Program-made: the position numbers and the translations under genes
In this document: positions 16,899-25,288 of the stretch, piece after piece
Layout: every line of letters begins with the position of its first letter
Position numbering within the stretch: position 1 is the first letter of the stretch
NCBI GenBank assembly: GCA_947586255.1
Contig: CANPXP010000012.1
Location: 1-59,268, forward strand
Source of the DNA: an uncultured Lachnospiraceae bacterium
Lineage (GTDB): Bacteria > Bacillota > Clostridia > Lachnospirales > Lachnospiraceae
Length of the DNA: 59,268 nucleotides
Reading direction: 5' to 3'
The notes under the pieces: model-generated
Told to the model about the DNA's origin: nothing
Database searches by the model: none
What the model saw: only the letters and a program-made list of their open reading frames with translations

Positions 16899-17417
16899 AT
16901 GAAACGCTTTGTTGTCACCACAGTTTTAATATTGGTATGCTTCCTGCTGCAGGGCACTGTATTTCACGCGCTTTCCTTCGGCGGCATCGTGCCGAATCTG
17001 CTCATTGTGCTGACGGCTTCCTTCGGCTTTATGCGCGGTGAGAAGACGGGGCTTTTGATCGGCTTCTTCTGCGGTCTTCTGGTAGACGTATTTTTCGGCA
17101 ATTCCATCGGTTTTTATTCGCTTCTGTACATGTACATCGGATATATGAACGGCAAATTCAGCGCCGTCTTTTATCCGGAGGATATCAAGCTGCCCATTGC
17201 GCTCATACTCGGAAGCGATCTCTTCTACGGGCTGGTGTGCTATGTGATTCTTTTCCTGCTGCGGAGCAGGTTTGATTTTGAGTATTATTTTATCCATATT
17301 ATCCTGCCCGAGATCGTGTACACGATTGTTGTGACGATATTCTTATATCCGCTCATCCTGTGGATCAACGCCAAGTTGGAGCGTGGGGAACTGAGAGGTG
17401 GGAAGAAATTTGTCTGA
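16899..17417 (+). CDS. mreD: Rod shape-determining protein MreD
   Basis: The 172-residue protein is almost wholly hydrophobic with about five to six predicted membrane helices. It carries the MreD-like start FVVTTVLILVCFLLQGTVF and a second helix ending in FMRGEKTGLLIGFFCGLLVDVFFG, the most conserved MreD region. It acts with MreC in the elongasome. It lies eight bases after mreC and its end overlaps the start of the PBP2 gene by about 20 bases. Confidence 0.9.
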   Translation: MKRFVVTTVLILVCFLLQGTVFHALSFGGIVPNLLIVLTASFGFMRGEKTGLLIGFFCGLLVDVFFGNSIGFYSLLYMYIGYMNGKFSAVFYPEDIKLPIALILGSDLFYGLVCYVILFLLRSRFDFEYYFIHIILPEIVYTIVVTIFLYPLILWINAKLERGELRGGKKFV

Positions 17418-20295
17418 CCATATCTGGGAACGGCTTAAAGAAAACTTCATGAACATAATCACCTCCCGGCTGCTTGTCCTGATTCTCGTGCTGTTCGGCA
17501 TGGGCGGCTATCTGATCTACACGATCTTTCAGCTGCAGATCGTACACGGCGAAGAGTATTACAATAATTTTCAGTTGAGCATCACGAAGGAGCGCACGAT
17601 TCTTCCCACCAGGGGGAACATTCTCGACCGCAACGGCAAGCTGCTCGCCTTCAATGAGCTGGCCTATTCCGTCACGATCGAGGACGTCTATGAATCCGGC
17701 AGAGAGCGCAACGAGAAACTCAACGCCACGATCTTAAAGCTGATTGACATGATAGAGTCCAACGGCGATCAGATCATCAGCGATTTCCACATCGTGCTGG
17801 ACGGGAATGGCAATTACCGGTTCAATGTGGAGGGCACACAGCTTCTGCGCTTCCTGGCGGATGTCTACGGGCACCCGCTGATCGACGATCTGGAGGAGAA
17901 CGAGAAGAACGCCTCCGCCGCCGATGTCATTGAATATCTGTGCGGCACATCGCCCACCTCGCATTACGGCATCGGAGATTACAGGGATCCTGACGACAAG
18001 GAGTCTTTCACGCCGGGCTATGGTTACAGCAGGGAGGATGTGCTGAAACTCGTCACCGTACGCTATGCCATGAGCGCCAACAGCTATCAGAAGTACATCG
18101 CCACGCCGGTCGCCACCAACGTCTCCGAAAAGACGGTCGCCGTTGTGATGGAAAACGCGGATGTCTTGGACGGTGTGGCGATTTCCGAGGGTACGATACG
18201 CAAGTACAATGACAGCGTCTATTTCTCACAGATTCTCGGCTATACCGGCAAGGTCGACCAGGAGGGCTTAAAGGAGCTGCAGGCGATCGACTCATCATAC
18301 GATCTGAACGATACCGTGGGCAAATCGGGCATCGAGGCATCCATGGAGACCGTGCTGCAGGGGAAAAAGGGCTCGGAGACGGTCTATGTGGACAATCTGG
18401 GCAAGGTAATTGAGACGAGCGACCGCGTGGAATCCGTCGCCGGAAACGATATTTATCTGACGGTGGACGCCGATCTGCAGAGAATCTGCTATCATATACT
18501 GGAATCCAAACTCGCAGGCATTCTCCTCGACAAGATCGACAATATCAGGGAGTTCAAGGTTCCGGAGGGCGGTGCGGGCGGCAACATCCGCATTCCGATC
18601 TATGATGTATATTTTGCGTGCATCAACAACAATATCATCGATACCGCGCACTTTCAGTCGGAGTACGCCGGCGAGACCGAGCAGGCCGTATATGGGACAT
18701 ATCTGGACAAGAAAGCCCGCGTGAGCGCGACGCTTACCCAGGAGCTTCTGGAAACCTGCACGCCCTATCAGAGCCTGACCGCGGAATACAAAAATTACGA
18801 GAGCTATATCGTGTCCATGCTCTATGATCTGAATATCCTGATGCGCTCCGAGATCGACCGGAACGACGATACCTACGTCGCATGGACCAAAGACGAGGTT
18901 ATCAGCCTGAATGAATACTTAAATTACGCCATCGCGATGAACTGGGTCAACGTCTCCGCCCTCGAGATCGACTCCCGGTACTCGGACTCCGTGGAAATCT
19001 ACGAAAAGCTCGTGGACTACATCATTGCGCATCTGGAGCAGGACACCGGCTTTGACAAGCGGATGTACCGATATATGATCAACAACGACGAGATCACGGG
19101 GCGGCAGATCTGTCAGCTTCTCCTGGAACAGAATGCCGTGGAGCTCCCGGAGAACGAGCTGCGGCAGTTTCAGTCCGGCGGCGAGACGCCGTATGCCTTT
19201 ATGAAGAACCGCATACAGAATCTGGATATCACGCCGGCGCAGCTCGCGCTGGATCCGCATTCCGGCTCCATCGTCGTCACGGATATCCGCACGGGGGACG
19301 TCCTGGCGCTGGTGTCTTACCCGAGCTATGACAACAACAAGATGGCCAACGGCGTAAACGCCAGATACTTCGCCAGCCTGCAGAGCGACCTGTCGAGCCC
19401 GCTTCTCAACTATGCGACGCAGCAGCGGACTGCGCCGGGTTCCACCTACAAGATTGTGTCGGCCACAGCCGGATTGACCAACGGAGTCATTACAACGACG
19501 GACACGATCACCTGTACAGGGCTGTTTGACAAGATTGTGCCGTCGCCCCGATGCTGGATTTCGCCCGGCGCCCACGGCGCGCTCAACGTGACAGGCGGCC
19601 TGCAGCACTCCTGCAACTGGTTTTTCTACGAGGTCGGCTACCGGCTGGGGATCAGCGGAGACACCTACAGCGACAGCCGGGCGCTCGATAAGCTTGCCCA
19701 GGCCGCGGACCTCTACGGCCTCACCGAGACCTCCGGCGTCGAGATCGAGGAGTACGCCCCCGAGGTGTCCGACACGGACGGCGTCCGCTCGGCGATCGGC
19801 CACGGTACAAATAACTACACGACTGTCGGACTTGCGCGATATGTTACAACTGTCGCAAACGGCGGAACATGTTATAATTTAACATTAGTAGACAGAATCA
19901 CGGATCACAGCGGCGAGCTGGTCGAGGACAACCACGCCGAGGTGCGCAACACGATCGATATGGACGCCTCCTACTGGGCCGCGATTCACTCTGGAATGCG
20001 CAAGGTTGTGGAGAGCAAGGCGTACTACGCCGACCTCGATGTGAACGTGGCCGGCAAGACCGGAACCGCGCAGGAGGACCGCACCCGCGCCAATCACGCG
20101 CTCTTTATCAGCTACGCGCCCTACGAGGATCCGGAGATCTCCGTCACCGTCCGCGTGGCCAACGGCTATACTTCGGATTACAGCGCGCAGATCGCCAGGA
20201 ACGTGTACGAGTACTATTACGGACTCAAGGATGAGAGCGAGATCGTCACCGGCACCGCGGGCAGTCTGCAGGGCGGTACGATCAACGCGGACTAG
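17398..20295 (+). CDS. Class B penicillin-binding protein 2 (elongation transpeptidase), unusually long
   Basis: This is the transpeptidase partner of RodA. The protein has an N-terminal membrane anchor (about residues 22-44), the PBP dimerisation segment (LPTRGNILDRNGK), and transpeptidase motifs S682-x-x-K (APGSTYK), S738CN and K887TG. At 965 residues it is some 250-300 longer than Bacillus or E. coli PBP2. The excess is mostly an acidic helical insert at about residues 385-610, between DLQRICYHILESKL and PHSGSIVVTDIRTGDVLAL. The start may instead be the TTG at 17410, behind AGGTGG. Its place between mreD and minC supports an elongation role (mrdA type). Confidence 0.9.
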   Translation: MGRNLSDHIWERLKENFMNIITSRLLVLILVLFGMGGYLIYTIFQLQIVHGEEYYNNFQLSITKERTILPTRGNILDRNGKLLAFNELAYSVTIEDVYESGRERNEKLNATILKLIDMIESNGDQIISDFHIVLDGNGNYRFNVEGTQLLRFLADVYGHPLIDDLEENEKNASAADVIEYLCGTSPTSHYGIGDYRDPDDKESFTPGYGYSREDVLKLVTVRYAMSANSYQKYIATPVATNVSEKTVAVVMENADVLDGVAISEGTIRKYNDSVYFSQILGYTGKVDQEGLKELQAIDSSYDLNDTVGKSGIEASMETVLQGKKGSETVYVDNLGKVIETSDRVESVAGNDIYLTVDADLQRICYHILESKLAGILLDKIDNIREFKVPEGGAGGNIRIPIYDVYFACINNNIIDTAHFQSEYAGETEQAVYGTYLDKKARVSATLTQELLETCTPYQSLTAEYKNYESYIVSMLYDLNILMRSEIDRNDDTYVAWTKDEVISLNEYLNYAIAMNWVNVSALEIDSRYSDSVEIYEKLVDYIIAHLEQDTGFDKRMYRYMINNDEITGRQICQLLLEQNAVELPENELRQFQSGGETPYAFMKNRIQNLDITPAQLALDPHSGSIVVTDIRTGDVLALVSYPSYDNNKMANGVNARYFASLQSDLSSPLLNYATQQRTAPGSTYKIVSATAGLTNGVITTTDTITCTGLFDKIVPSPRCWISPGAHGALNVTGGLQHSCNWFFYEVGYRLGISGDTYSDSRALDKLAQAADLYGLTETSGVEIEEYAPEVSDTDGVRSAIGHGTNNYTTVGLARYVTTVANGGTCYNLTLVDRITDHSGELVEDNHAEVRNTIDMDASYWAAIHSGMRKVVESKAYYADLDVNVAGKTGTAQEDRTRANHALFISYAPYEDPEISVTVRVANGYTSDYSAQIARNVYEYYYGLKDESEIVTGTAGSLQGGTINAD

Positions 20296-20324
20296 ACATC
20301 AGATAAGAATATGGGAGGAGCACT

Positions 20325-21005
20325 ATGAAAAACCCGGTTATCGTCAAAAGTTTTCAAAACGGACTGGCCATCTACCTGGACAATGAGATTCCCTTTTCCA
20401 AACTCGTCGAGGAGATCGCCTTCAAGTTCAGGGAGTCGGCGCATTTCTTCAAGGACGCCAGCATGGTCGTCTCCTTTGAAGGGCGAGAGCTGTCTGACAT
20501 AGAGGAACGCCAGCTCGTCAACACCATCAGCGCGAATTCACAGCTGAACATCGTCTGTATCATGGGGAAGAACGAGGAGACGAACAAAAACTACGTGAAG
20601 GCGCTGCAGAAGCTGTCCTACCACCAGCAGGCGATGGAGAATGCAGGGCAGTTCTACAAGGGCACGCTGAAGGACGGCCAGACGCTGGAGACGGAGAACA
20701 GCGTGATCGTGCTGGGGGACGTCTATCCCGGCGCGAGCATCGTTTCCAACAAGGATATCGTCGTACTCGGCGGGCTGTACGGACAGGCCTACGCCGGCGG
20801 GAACGGCGAGGACGGCCACTTTGTCGTCGCGCTTGAAATGTCGCCGGAGAAACTGAAAATCGGTGATTTCAAATATAAGACGTCAGAGAAACAGAGCAGA
20901 TGGCCGATCAAGCCGAAGGTACAGCCGAAGATCGCCTATGTGAGAGACCAAAGAGTCCTGATGGAGCCAATCACAAAAGAATTACTGAACGATCTGCCGG
21001 TATGA
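20325..21005 (+). CDS. minC: Septum site-determining protein MinC
   Basis: MinC inhibits FtsZ ring formation away from midcell. The 226-residue protein has an N-terminal FtsZ-binding domain (about 1-100) and a C-terminal beta-helix domain with the family sequence VIVLGDVYPGASIVSNKDIVVLGGLYG, which binds MinD. A GGGAGGAG site precedes the ATG. It is the first of minC-minD-minE, all in one direction downstream of the PBP2 gene. Confidence 0.92.
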   Translation: MKNPVIVKSFQNGLAIYLDNEIPFSKLVEEIAFKFRESAHFFKDASMVVSFEGRELSDIEERQLVNTISANSQLNIVCIMGKNEETNKNYVKALQKLSYHQQAMENAGQFYKGTLKDGQTLETENSVIVLGDVYPGASIVSNKDIVVLGGLYGQAYAGGNGEDGHFVVALEMSPEKLKIGDFKYKTSEKQSRWPIKPKVQPKIAYVRDQRVLMEPITKELLNDLPV

Positions 21006-21087
21006 CGAGTACATAATCTGACAGACATCGGCGCGCGGCGGCGGTTCAGGGGACGATAATACATCATATTCAGGAGGAAACGAAAAT

Positions 21088-21879
21088 ATGAGTGAAGTCA
21101 TTGTCGTCACATCAGGGAAAGGCGGAGTAGGCAAGACCACTACTACCGCAAACGTCGGTACAGGTCTGGCGGCCATGGGCAAAAAGGTGATCCTGATCGA
21201 CACCGATATCGGGCTCAGGAATCTCGACGTCGTGATGGGTCTGGAAAACAGGATCGTCTACAATCTTGTGGACGTCGTGGAGGGCAGCTGCCGCATCAAG
21301 CAGGCAATCATCCGGGACAAGCGCTATCCGACACTGTTTCTGCTCCCCTCCGCCCAGACAAGAGACAAGAGTGCGGTGACGCCGCCGCAGATGGTCAGGA
21401 TGATCAGTCATCTCAAAGACCAGTTTGACTATATTCTGCTCGATTGTCCGGCGGGAATCGAGCAGGGCTTCCAGAACGCCATCGCCGGCGCGGACCGCGC
21501 GCTCGTCGTCACCACGCCGGAGGTGTCTGCGATCCGGGACGCAGACCGGATCATAGGTCTTCTGGAAGCGCACGAGATCCACAAGATCGACCTTATTATC
21601 AACAGAATCCGCGGAGATATGATCAAGCGCGGCGACATGATGTCCTCCGAGGACGTCGTAGATATCCTTTCTCTGCCGTTAATCGGCCTTGTGCCGGACG
21701 ACGAGAACGTGGTGATCGCCACCAATCAGGGGGAACCCCTCGTGGGGACGGGCACGCTGGCGGGCAGAGCCTACCAGAATATCTGCAACAGGGTCCTGGG
21801 CAGGGAAGTGCCTTTTCTCGATCTGGAGAAGGGCGTCTCGTTCTGGGCGAAGGTGTCCGGAATCTTTCACAGAGGTTAG
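21088..21879 (+). CDS. minD: Septum site-determining ATPase MinD
   Basis: MinD is a membrane-bound ParA-family ATPase that recruits MinC and is released by MinE. The 263-residue protein has the deviant Walker A motif KGGVGKTTT (residues 11-19, signature lysine K11), the DTDIGLRNLDVVMGLE switch and DCPAGIEQGFQNAI (Walker B). The C terminus VSFWAKVSGIFHR is an amphipathic helix of the membrane-targeting type. A strong AGGAGG site lies upstream. minE follows after ten bases. Confidence 0.96.
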   Translation: MSEVIVVTSGKGGVGKTTTTANVGTGLAAMGKKVILIDTDIGLRNLDVVMGLENRIVYNLVDVVEGSCRIKQAIIRDKRYPTLFLLPSAQTRDKSAVTPPQMVRMISHLKDQFDYILLDCPAGIEQGFQNAIAGADRALVVTTPEVSAIRDADRIIGLLEAHEIHKIDLIINRIRGDMIKRGDMMSSEDVVDILSLPLIGLVPDDENVVIATNQGEPLVGTGTLAGRAYQNICNRVLGREVPFLDLEKGVSFWAKVSGIFHRG

Positions 21880-21888
21880 GAGGGGATC

Positions 21889-22167
21889 ATGGTGTTTAAA
21901 AATCTGTTAAGGCGTAAAAGTTCCAGAGAGATCGCAAAGGACCGGCTGAAAATCCTGCTGATTTCCGACCGCGTCAACTGTTCTCCGGAAATGATGGAAA
22001 TGATCAAAAACGATATCGCCAAGGTCATATCCAAATACATGAAAATTGACACGAAGAGCATGGAGATACAGATTACCAAGACGGGAAGCAAGGGAAGAAG
22101 TCTGAAAAATCCGACCCTCTATGCCAATATACCGATACTTGATCTGATGAATCACGAGATACCCTGA
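21889..22167 (+). CDS. minE: Cell division topological specificity factor MinE
   Basis: MinE drives MinD off the membrane and confines MinC activity to the poles. The 92-residue protein has the N-terminal membrane- and MinD-contact helix (SSREIAKDRLKILLISDR) and a C-terminal topological domain, with the usual MinE length. A GGAGGGGATC site precedes the ATG. Its presence shows an E. coli-like oscillating Min system rather than the DivIVA/MinJ form of Bacillus, which is common in Clostridia. Confidence 0.93.
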   Translation: MVFKNLLRRKSSREIAKDRLKILLISDRVNCSPEMMEMIKNDIAKVISKYMKIDTKSMEIQITKTGSKGRSLKNPTLYANIPILDLMNHEIP

Positions 22168-22187
22168 GAGAAGAAAGGAGGCGCCCC

Positions 22188-23291
22188 GTGGCGAGACGCT
22201 ATCGCTTAAAAGATTATGATTTCAAACTCATCGCGCTTGTCGTCGCGCTCACGTGGATCGGCATTTTCGCCATCGGCAGCGCCAAGGAATCAGTGCAGTC
22301 GAGACAGATCGCAGGATTTGTCTTCGGCGCTTTTCTGATGTTAGTCATCTCGCTGTTCGACTATTCGGTCATCCTGCGCTTTTACTGGATCATATATGTG
22401 GTCAACCTTGTCCTGCTCGCCCTTGTCTGGTACATGGGCGAAGAGGCGGGCGGCGCGCAGCGGTGGCTGAACCTCTTCGGCATCCAGTTTCAGCCGTCGG
22501 AGCTGGCCAAGATCCTGCTGCTTTTGTTCTTCGCCCAGCTCATCATGCGGCATCAGGAGGAAATGCATACGCTGTGGTTCAACGGCTTCTGCGCTCTGCT
22601 TGTCCTTCCTGCAATCTATCTGATCTTCAACCAGCCGGACCTGTCTACCACCATCGTGGTCGCCATTCTGTTCTGCGTGATCCTCTTTGTGGGCGGCACC
22701 AGCTGGAAATATGTCGTCATGGCGCTGGCTGCGGCGGTTCCGACCTTCATCATTCTGTTTATGATGATTCTGGAACCGGACCAGCAGATCATCAATGAAT
22801 TTCAGCAGCGCCGCATTCTCGCCTGGCTGTATCCGGAAGAGTACGCCACGACGGAGGCTTACCAGCAGCTGAATTCCATCACCGCCATAGGCTCCGGTAT
22901 GCTGTACGGCAAGGGCTACAACAATAACGAATCCATCTCCGTCAAAAACGGCAATTTTATCTCCGAGCCACAGACAGACTTTATTTATGCGGTTATCGGA
23001 GAGGAATTCGGCTTTGTCGGCAGCTGCGCCGTAATTGTCTTATTGATTTTCATCGCGTTTGAATGTATTATGGTAGCTAGGAGGGCAAAAGATCTGGCCG
23101 GCACAATTATCGCCGCGGGGGTAGCGGCGCTGATCGGTTTTCAGGGGCTTTTGAACATTGCCGTAGCCACGGGCGCAAGCCCCAACACGGGAATTCCTCT
23201 GCCGTTTGTCAGTTACGGGCTGACATCTCTCGTCAGTCTGTATATCGGGGTCGGTTTCGTACTCAACGTACGGTTACAGTGCAAAAAATGA
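22188..23291 (+). CDS. rodA: RodA/FtsW/SpoVE family peptidoglycan polymerase (RodA)
   Basis: SEDS proteins polymerise glycan strands with a class B PBP. The 367-residue protein has about ten hydrophobic helices and the signatures GGAQRWLNLFGIQFQPSELAK and PFVSYGLTSLVSLYIGVG. The catalytic aspartate is expected in the QPDLST loop. Shape-cluster context (mreBCD, PBP2, min genes) favours the RodA role over FtsW. An AAAGGAGG site precedes a GTG start. Confidence 0.9.
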   Translation: MARRYRLKDYDFKLIALVVALTWIGIFAIGSAKESVQSRQIAGFVFGAFLMLVISLFDYSVILRFYWIIYVVNLVLLALVWYMGEEAGGAQRWLNLFGIQFQPSELAKILLLLFFAQLIMRHQEEMHTLWFNGFCALLVLPAIYLIFNQPDLSTTIVVAILFCVILFVGGTSWKYVVMALAAAVPTFIILFMMILEPDQQIINEFQQRRILAWLYPEEYATTEAYQQLNSITAIGSGMLYGKGYNNNESISVKNGNFISEPQTDFIYAVIGEEFGFVGSCAVIVLLIFIAFECIMVARRAKDLAGTIIAAGVAALIGFQGLLNIAVATGASPNTGIPLPFVSYGLTSLVSLYIGVGFVLNVRLQCKK

Positions 23292-23321
23292 TGTCAGCAG
23301 GGAAGAGAAGGGGTATATAAT

Positions 23322-23717
23322 ATGAACATTGCATTGATCGCGCACGATGCCAAGAAGAAGCTGATGCAGAACTTCTGCATTGCCTATCGCGGTATTTTAA
23401 GCAAAAACGAGCTGTTCGCCACCGGGACGACGGGCCGTCTGATCGAGGAAGTGACCAATTTGTCCGTTCACAAATATCTCGCGGGGCATCTGGGCGGCGC
23501 GCAGCAGATCGGCGCACAGATAGAGCACAACCAGATTGACCTTGTCATCTTTCTGCGCGATCCTTTATATCCGAAATCGCATGAGCCGGACGTCAACAAC
23601 GTCGTGATGCTGTGCGACCGGCACAACATTCCGCTTGCCACCAATCTGGCCAGCGCGGAGCTGTTGATCAAATCACTTGACAGAGGGGATCTTGAGTGGC
23701 GTGAAATGTACAAGTAA
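23322..23717 (+). CDS. mgsA: Methylglyoxal synthase
   Basis: The enzyme converts dihydroxyacetone phosphate to methylglyoxal and phosphate. The 131-residue protein has the N-terminal IALIAHDAKKK, the phosphate-binding TGTTGRL loop, FLRDPL (the catalytic Asp region) and the substrate histidine segment CDRHNIPLATNLASAE. Length is typical. Its end overlaps the start of the next gene by up to 26 bases. Its place between rodA and a carboxypeptidase is conserved in Lachnospiraceae; why it sits there is not clear. Confidence 0.95.
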   Translation: MNIALIAHDAKKKLMQNFCIAYRGILSKNELFATGTTGRLIEEVTNLSVHKYLAGHLGGAQQIGAQIEHNQIDLVIFLRDPLYPKSHEPDVNNVVMLCDRHNIPLATNLASAELLIKSLDRGDLEWREMYK

Positions 23718-24684
23718 GCGTTTTCGGCGAAAATTCGCCGCCTTGTCTCTCTCGGTCACAGCCTTCCTGACAGGCTGCGGCGGCGCGGAATACGACATGG
23801 CGTATGAACTGAACAGCAATGTGAGCGGCTATCGGCTCTTAGATATAACCAACACGGAGACGCTGGAGCCCTTTGCGGCGGATCTGTGCGTCGCGGACTC
23901 TGATGTCAGGAATGCCGGCGTGGACTTTCCCGAGGTCGGTGCCGCGGCTCTGTTCGATCTGAAGAGTCTCGACACGCTCTATGCCAAAAACGTCAACGTG
24001 CAGGTCAATCCGGCGAGTCTCACCAAGGTTATGACCGCGCTGGTGGCGATCAAATACGGTTCACCCGACCAGATGCTGACGGCCAGCGAGAACGTGCATA
24101 TCACCGAGCCGGGCGCACAGCTGTGCGGCCTGAAGACAGGCGACCGGATGACGCTGGATCAGGCGCTGCACATTCTTCTCATCTATTCCGCCAATGATGT
24201 GGCCGTCATGATCGCGGAGGGCATATCCGGCTCCGTGGAGGAATTTGTCGATCTCATGAATGAGGAGGCTGCCGAACTCGGCGCGACGAACTGCCATTTT
24301 GTCAATCCCAACGGTCTGACGGATGAGAACCACTATGTGACGACCTACGATCTGTACCTGATTTTCCAGGAAGCGCTCAAGTATGAGCTGTTCCAGCAGA
24401 TCATACAAATGACCTCCTACAACACCGTGTATACGGACAAAAACGGCGCGGAAGTAAGCTTCGAGACGCAGACGACCAATCTGTTCCTGAATGGCACACA
24501 GGATCCGCCCTCGGGCGTCACGGTGATCGGCGGCAAGACCGGCACGACCAGCGCGGCGGGACATTGCCTCATGCTGTACGCCAAGGGCAGCGACGGAACG
24601 CCCTATATATCCATCATCATGAAGGATGCCTCCAAGGATGAACTGTACACGGATATGCGCAGACTGTTAGAATCCGTCAATTAA
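23701..24684 (+). CDS. D-alanyl-D-alanine carboxypeptidase, lipoprotein type (DacF/PBP5-like)
   Basis: This enzyme removes the terminal D-alanine of wall pentapeptides. The 327-residue protein has SLTK (S106/K109), SAN (S163) and KTG (K279), the three motifs of class S11 carboxypeptidases. The N terminus has a basic head, a hydrophobic stretch and the lipobox LTGC, so it is probably a lipid-anchored extracytoplasmic protein rather than one using a C-terminal amphipathic anchor. The start could be GTG 23701 or TTG 23692; the former was chosen. It is the last gene of the shape cluster; a promoter for the next gene follows. Confidence 0.88.
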   Translation: MKCTSKRFRRKFAALSLSVTAFLTGCGGAEYDMAYELNSNVSGYRLLDITNTETLEPFAADLCVADSDVRNAGVDFPEVGAAALFDLKSLDTLYAKNVNVQVNPASLTKVMTALVAIKYGSPDQMLTASENVHITEPGAQLCGLKTGDRMTLDQALHILLIYSANDVAVMIAEGISGSVEEFVDLMNEEAAELGATNCHFVNPNGLTDENHYVTTYDLYLIFQEALKYELFQQIIQMTSYNTVYTDKNGAEVSFETQTTNLFLNGTQDPPSGVTVIGGKTGTTSAAGHCLMLYAKGSDGTPYISIIMKDASKDELYTDMRRLLESVN

Positions 24685-24695
24685 AGTTTTTATAG

Positions 24696-24724
24696 TTGTT
24701 TTTTTGGTGTGATTCCCTTATAAT
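24696..24724 (+). promoter_or_regulatory. Probable promoter of the small P-loop gene
   Basis: TTGTTT, a 17-base spacer and a perfect TATAAT, 60 bases upstream of the next start codon. The leader after it is AT-rich and without a clear hairpin. Confidence 0.55.
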
Positions 24725-24783
24725 ATGGATAGACGGTCATATTATAAGCTAACATAATATTATACTTTAGGAGGGTTTCGCCA

Positions 24784-25203
24784 ATGGTTGAACTGATCGT
24801 GGGCAATAAGGGAAAAGGAAAGACCAAGCACCTGCTGGACAAGGTGAATGCGGTAGTGAAGGACGCGCAGGGCAACGTCGTATATCTGGATAAGAGCACC
24901 AAGCATATGTTCGAGTTGAACAACAAGATCCGATTGATCGACGTGTCCGATTATCTGATAACAAACAGGGATGAGTTCATCGGCTTTATCTGCGGCATCA
25001 TCTCCCAGGATCATGACCTGCAGCATATGTACTTTGACAGTTTCCTGAAAATCGCCTGCGTAAATGAAGACGAGATCGGCGTAGCGATAGAGAAGCTGGA
25101 GACGATCAGCGCCAAGTTCCATGTAGATTTCGTCCTGAGTATCTCAGTGGACGAGAACGCTCTGCCTGAGAACCTGAGATCCAAGGTAATCGTTTCCCTG
25201 TAA
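24784..25203 (+). CDS. Small P-loop protein of unknown function
   Basis: The 139-residue soluble protein has a clear Walker A motif near the N terminus, GNKGKGKTKHL (residues 7-17). A hydrophobic strand ending in ISVDE (about residues 120-125) could be Walker B. Nothing else matches a known family; such proteins are sometimes labelled PilT-like in databases, which the sequence does not support. It has its own promoter and a terminator after it, so it is a single-gene unit. It lies between the shape cluster and the HlyD/YggS/SepF group. A nucleotide-binding function is likely; the role is unknown. Confidence 0.75.
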   Translation: MVELIVGNKGKGKTKHLLDKVNAVVKDAQGNVVYLDKSTKHMFELNNKIRLIDVSDYLITNRDEFIGFICGIISQDHDLQHMYFDSFLKIACVNEDEIGVAIEKLETISAKFHVDFVLSISVDENALPENLRSKVIVSL

Positions 25204-25237
25204 TACATACATGACACTGATACACATGTAATTCCAT

Positions 25238-25263
25238 AAAACCTCGGTGCTGCCGGGGTTTTT
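25238..25263 (+). terminator. Rho-independent terminator
   Basis: AAACCTCGG paired with CCGGGGTTT around a five-base loop, followed by T. It ends the small P-loop gene unit and precedes the HlyD-like gene. Confidence 0.7.
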
Positions 25264-25288
25264 GACATGTAAAAAAGGAGCACCCGCC

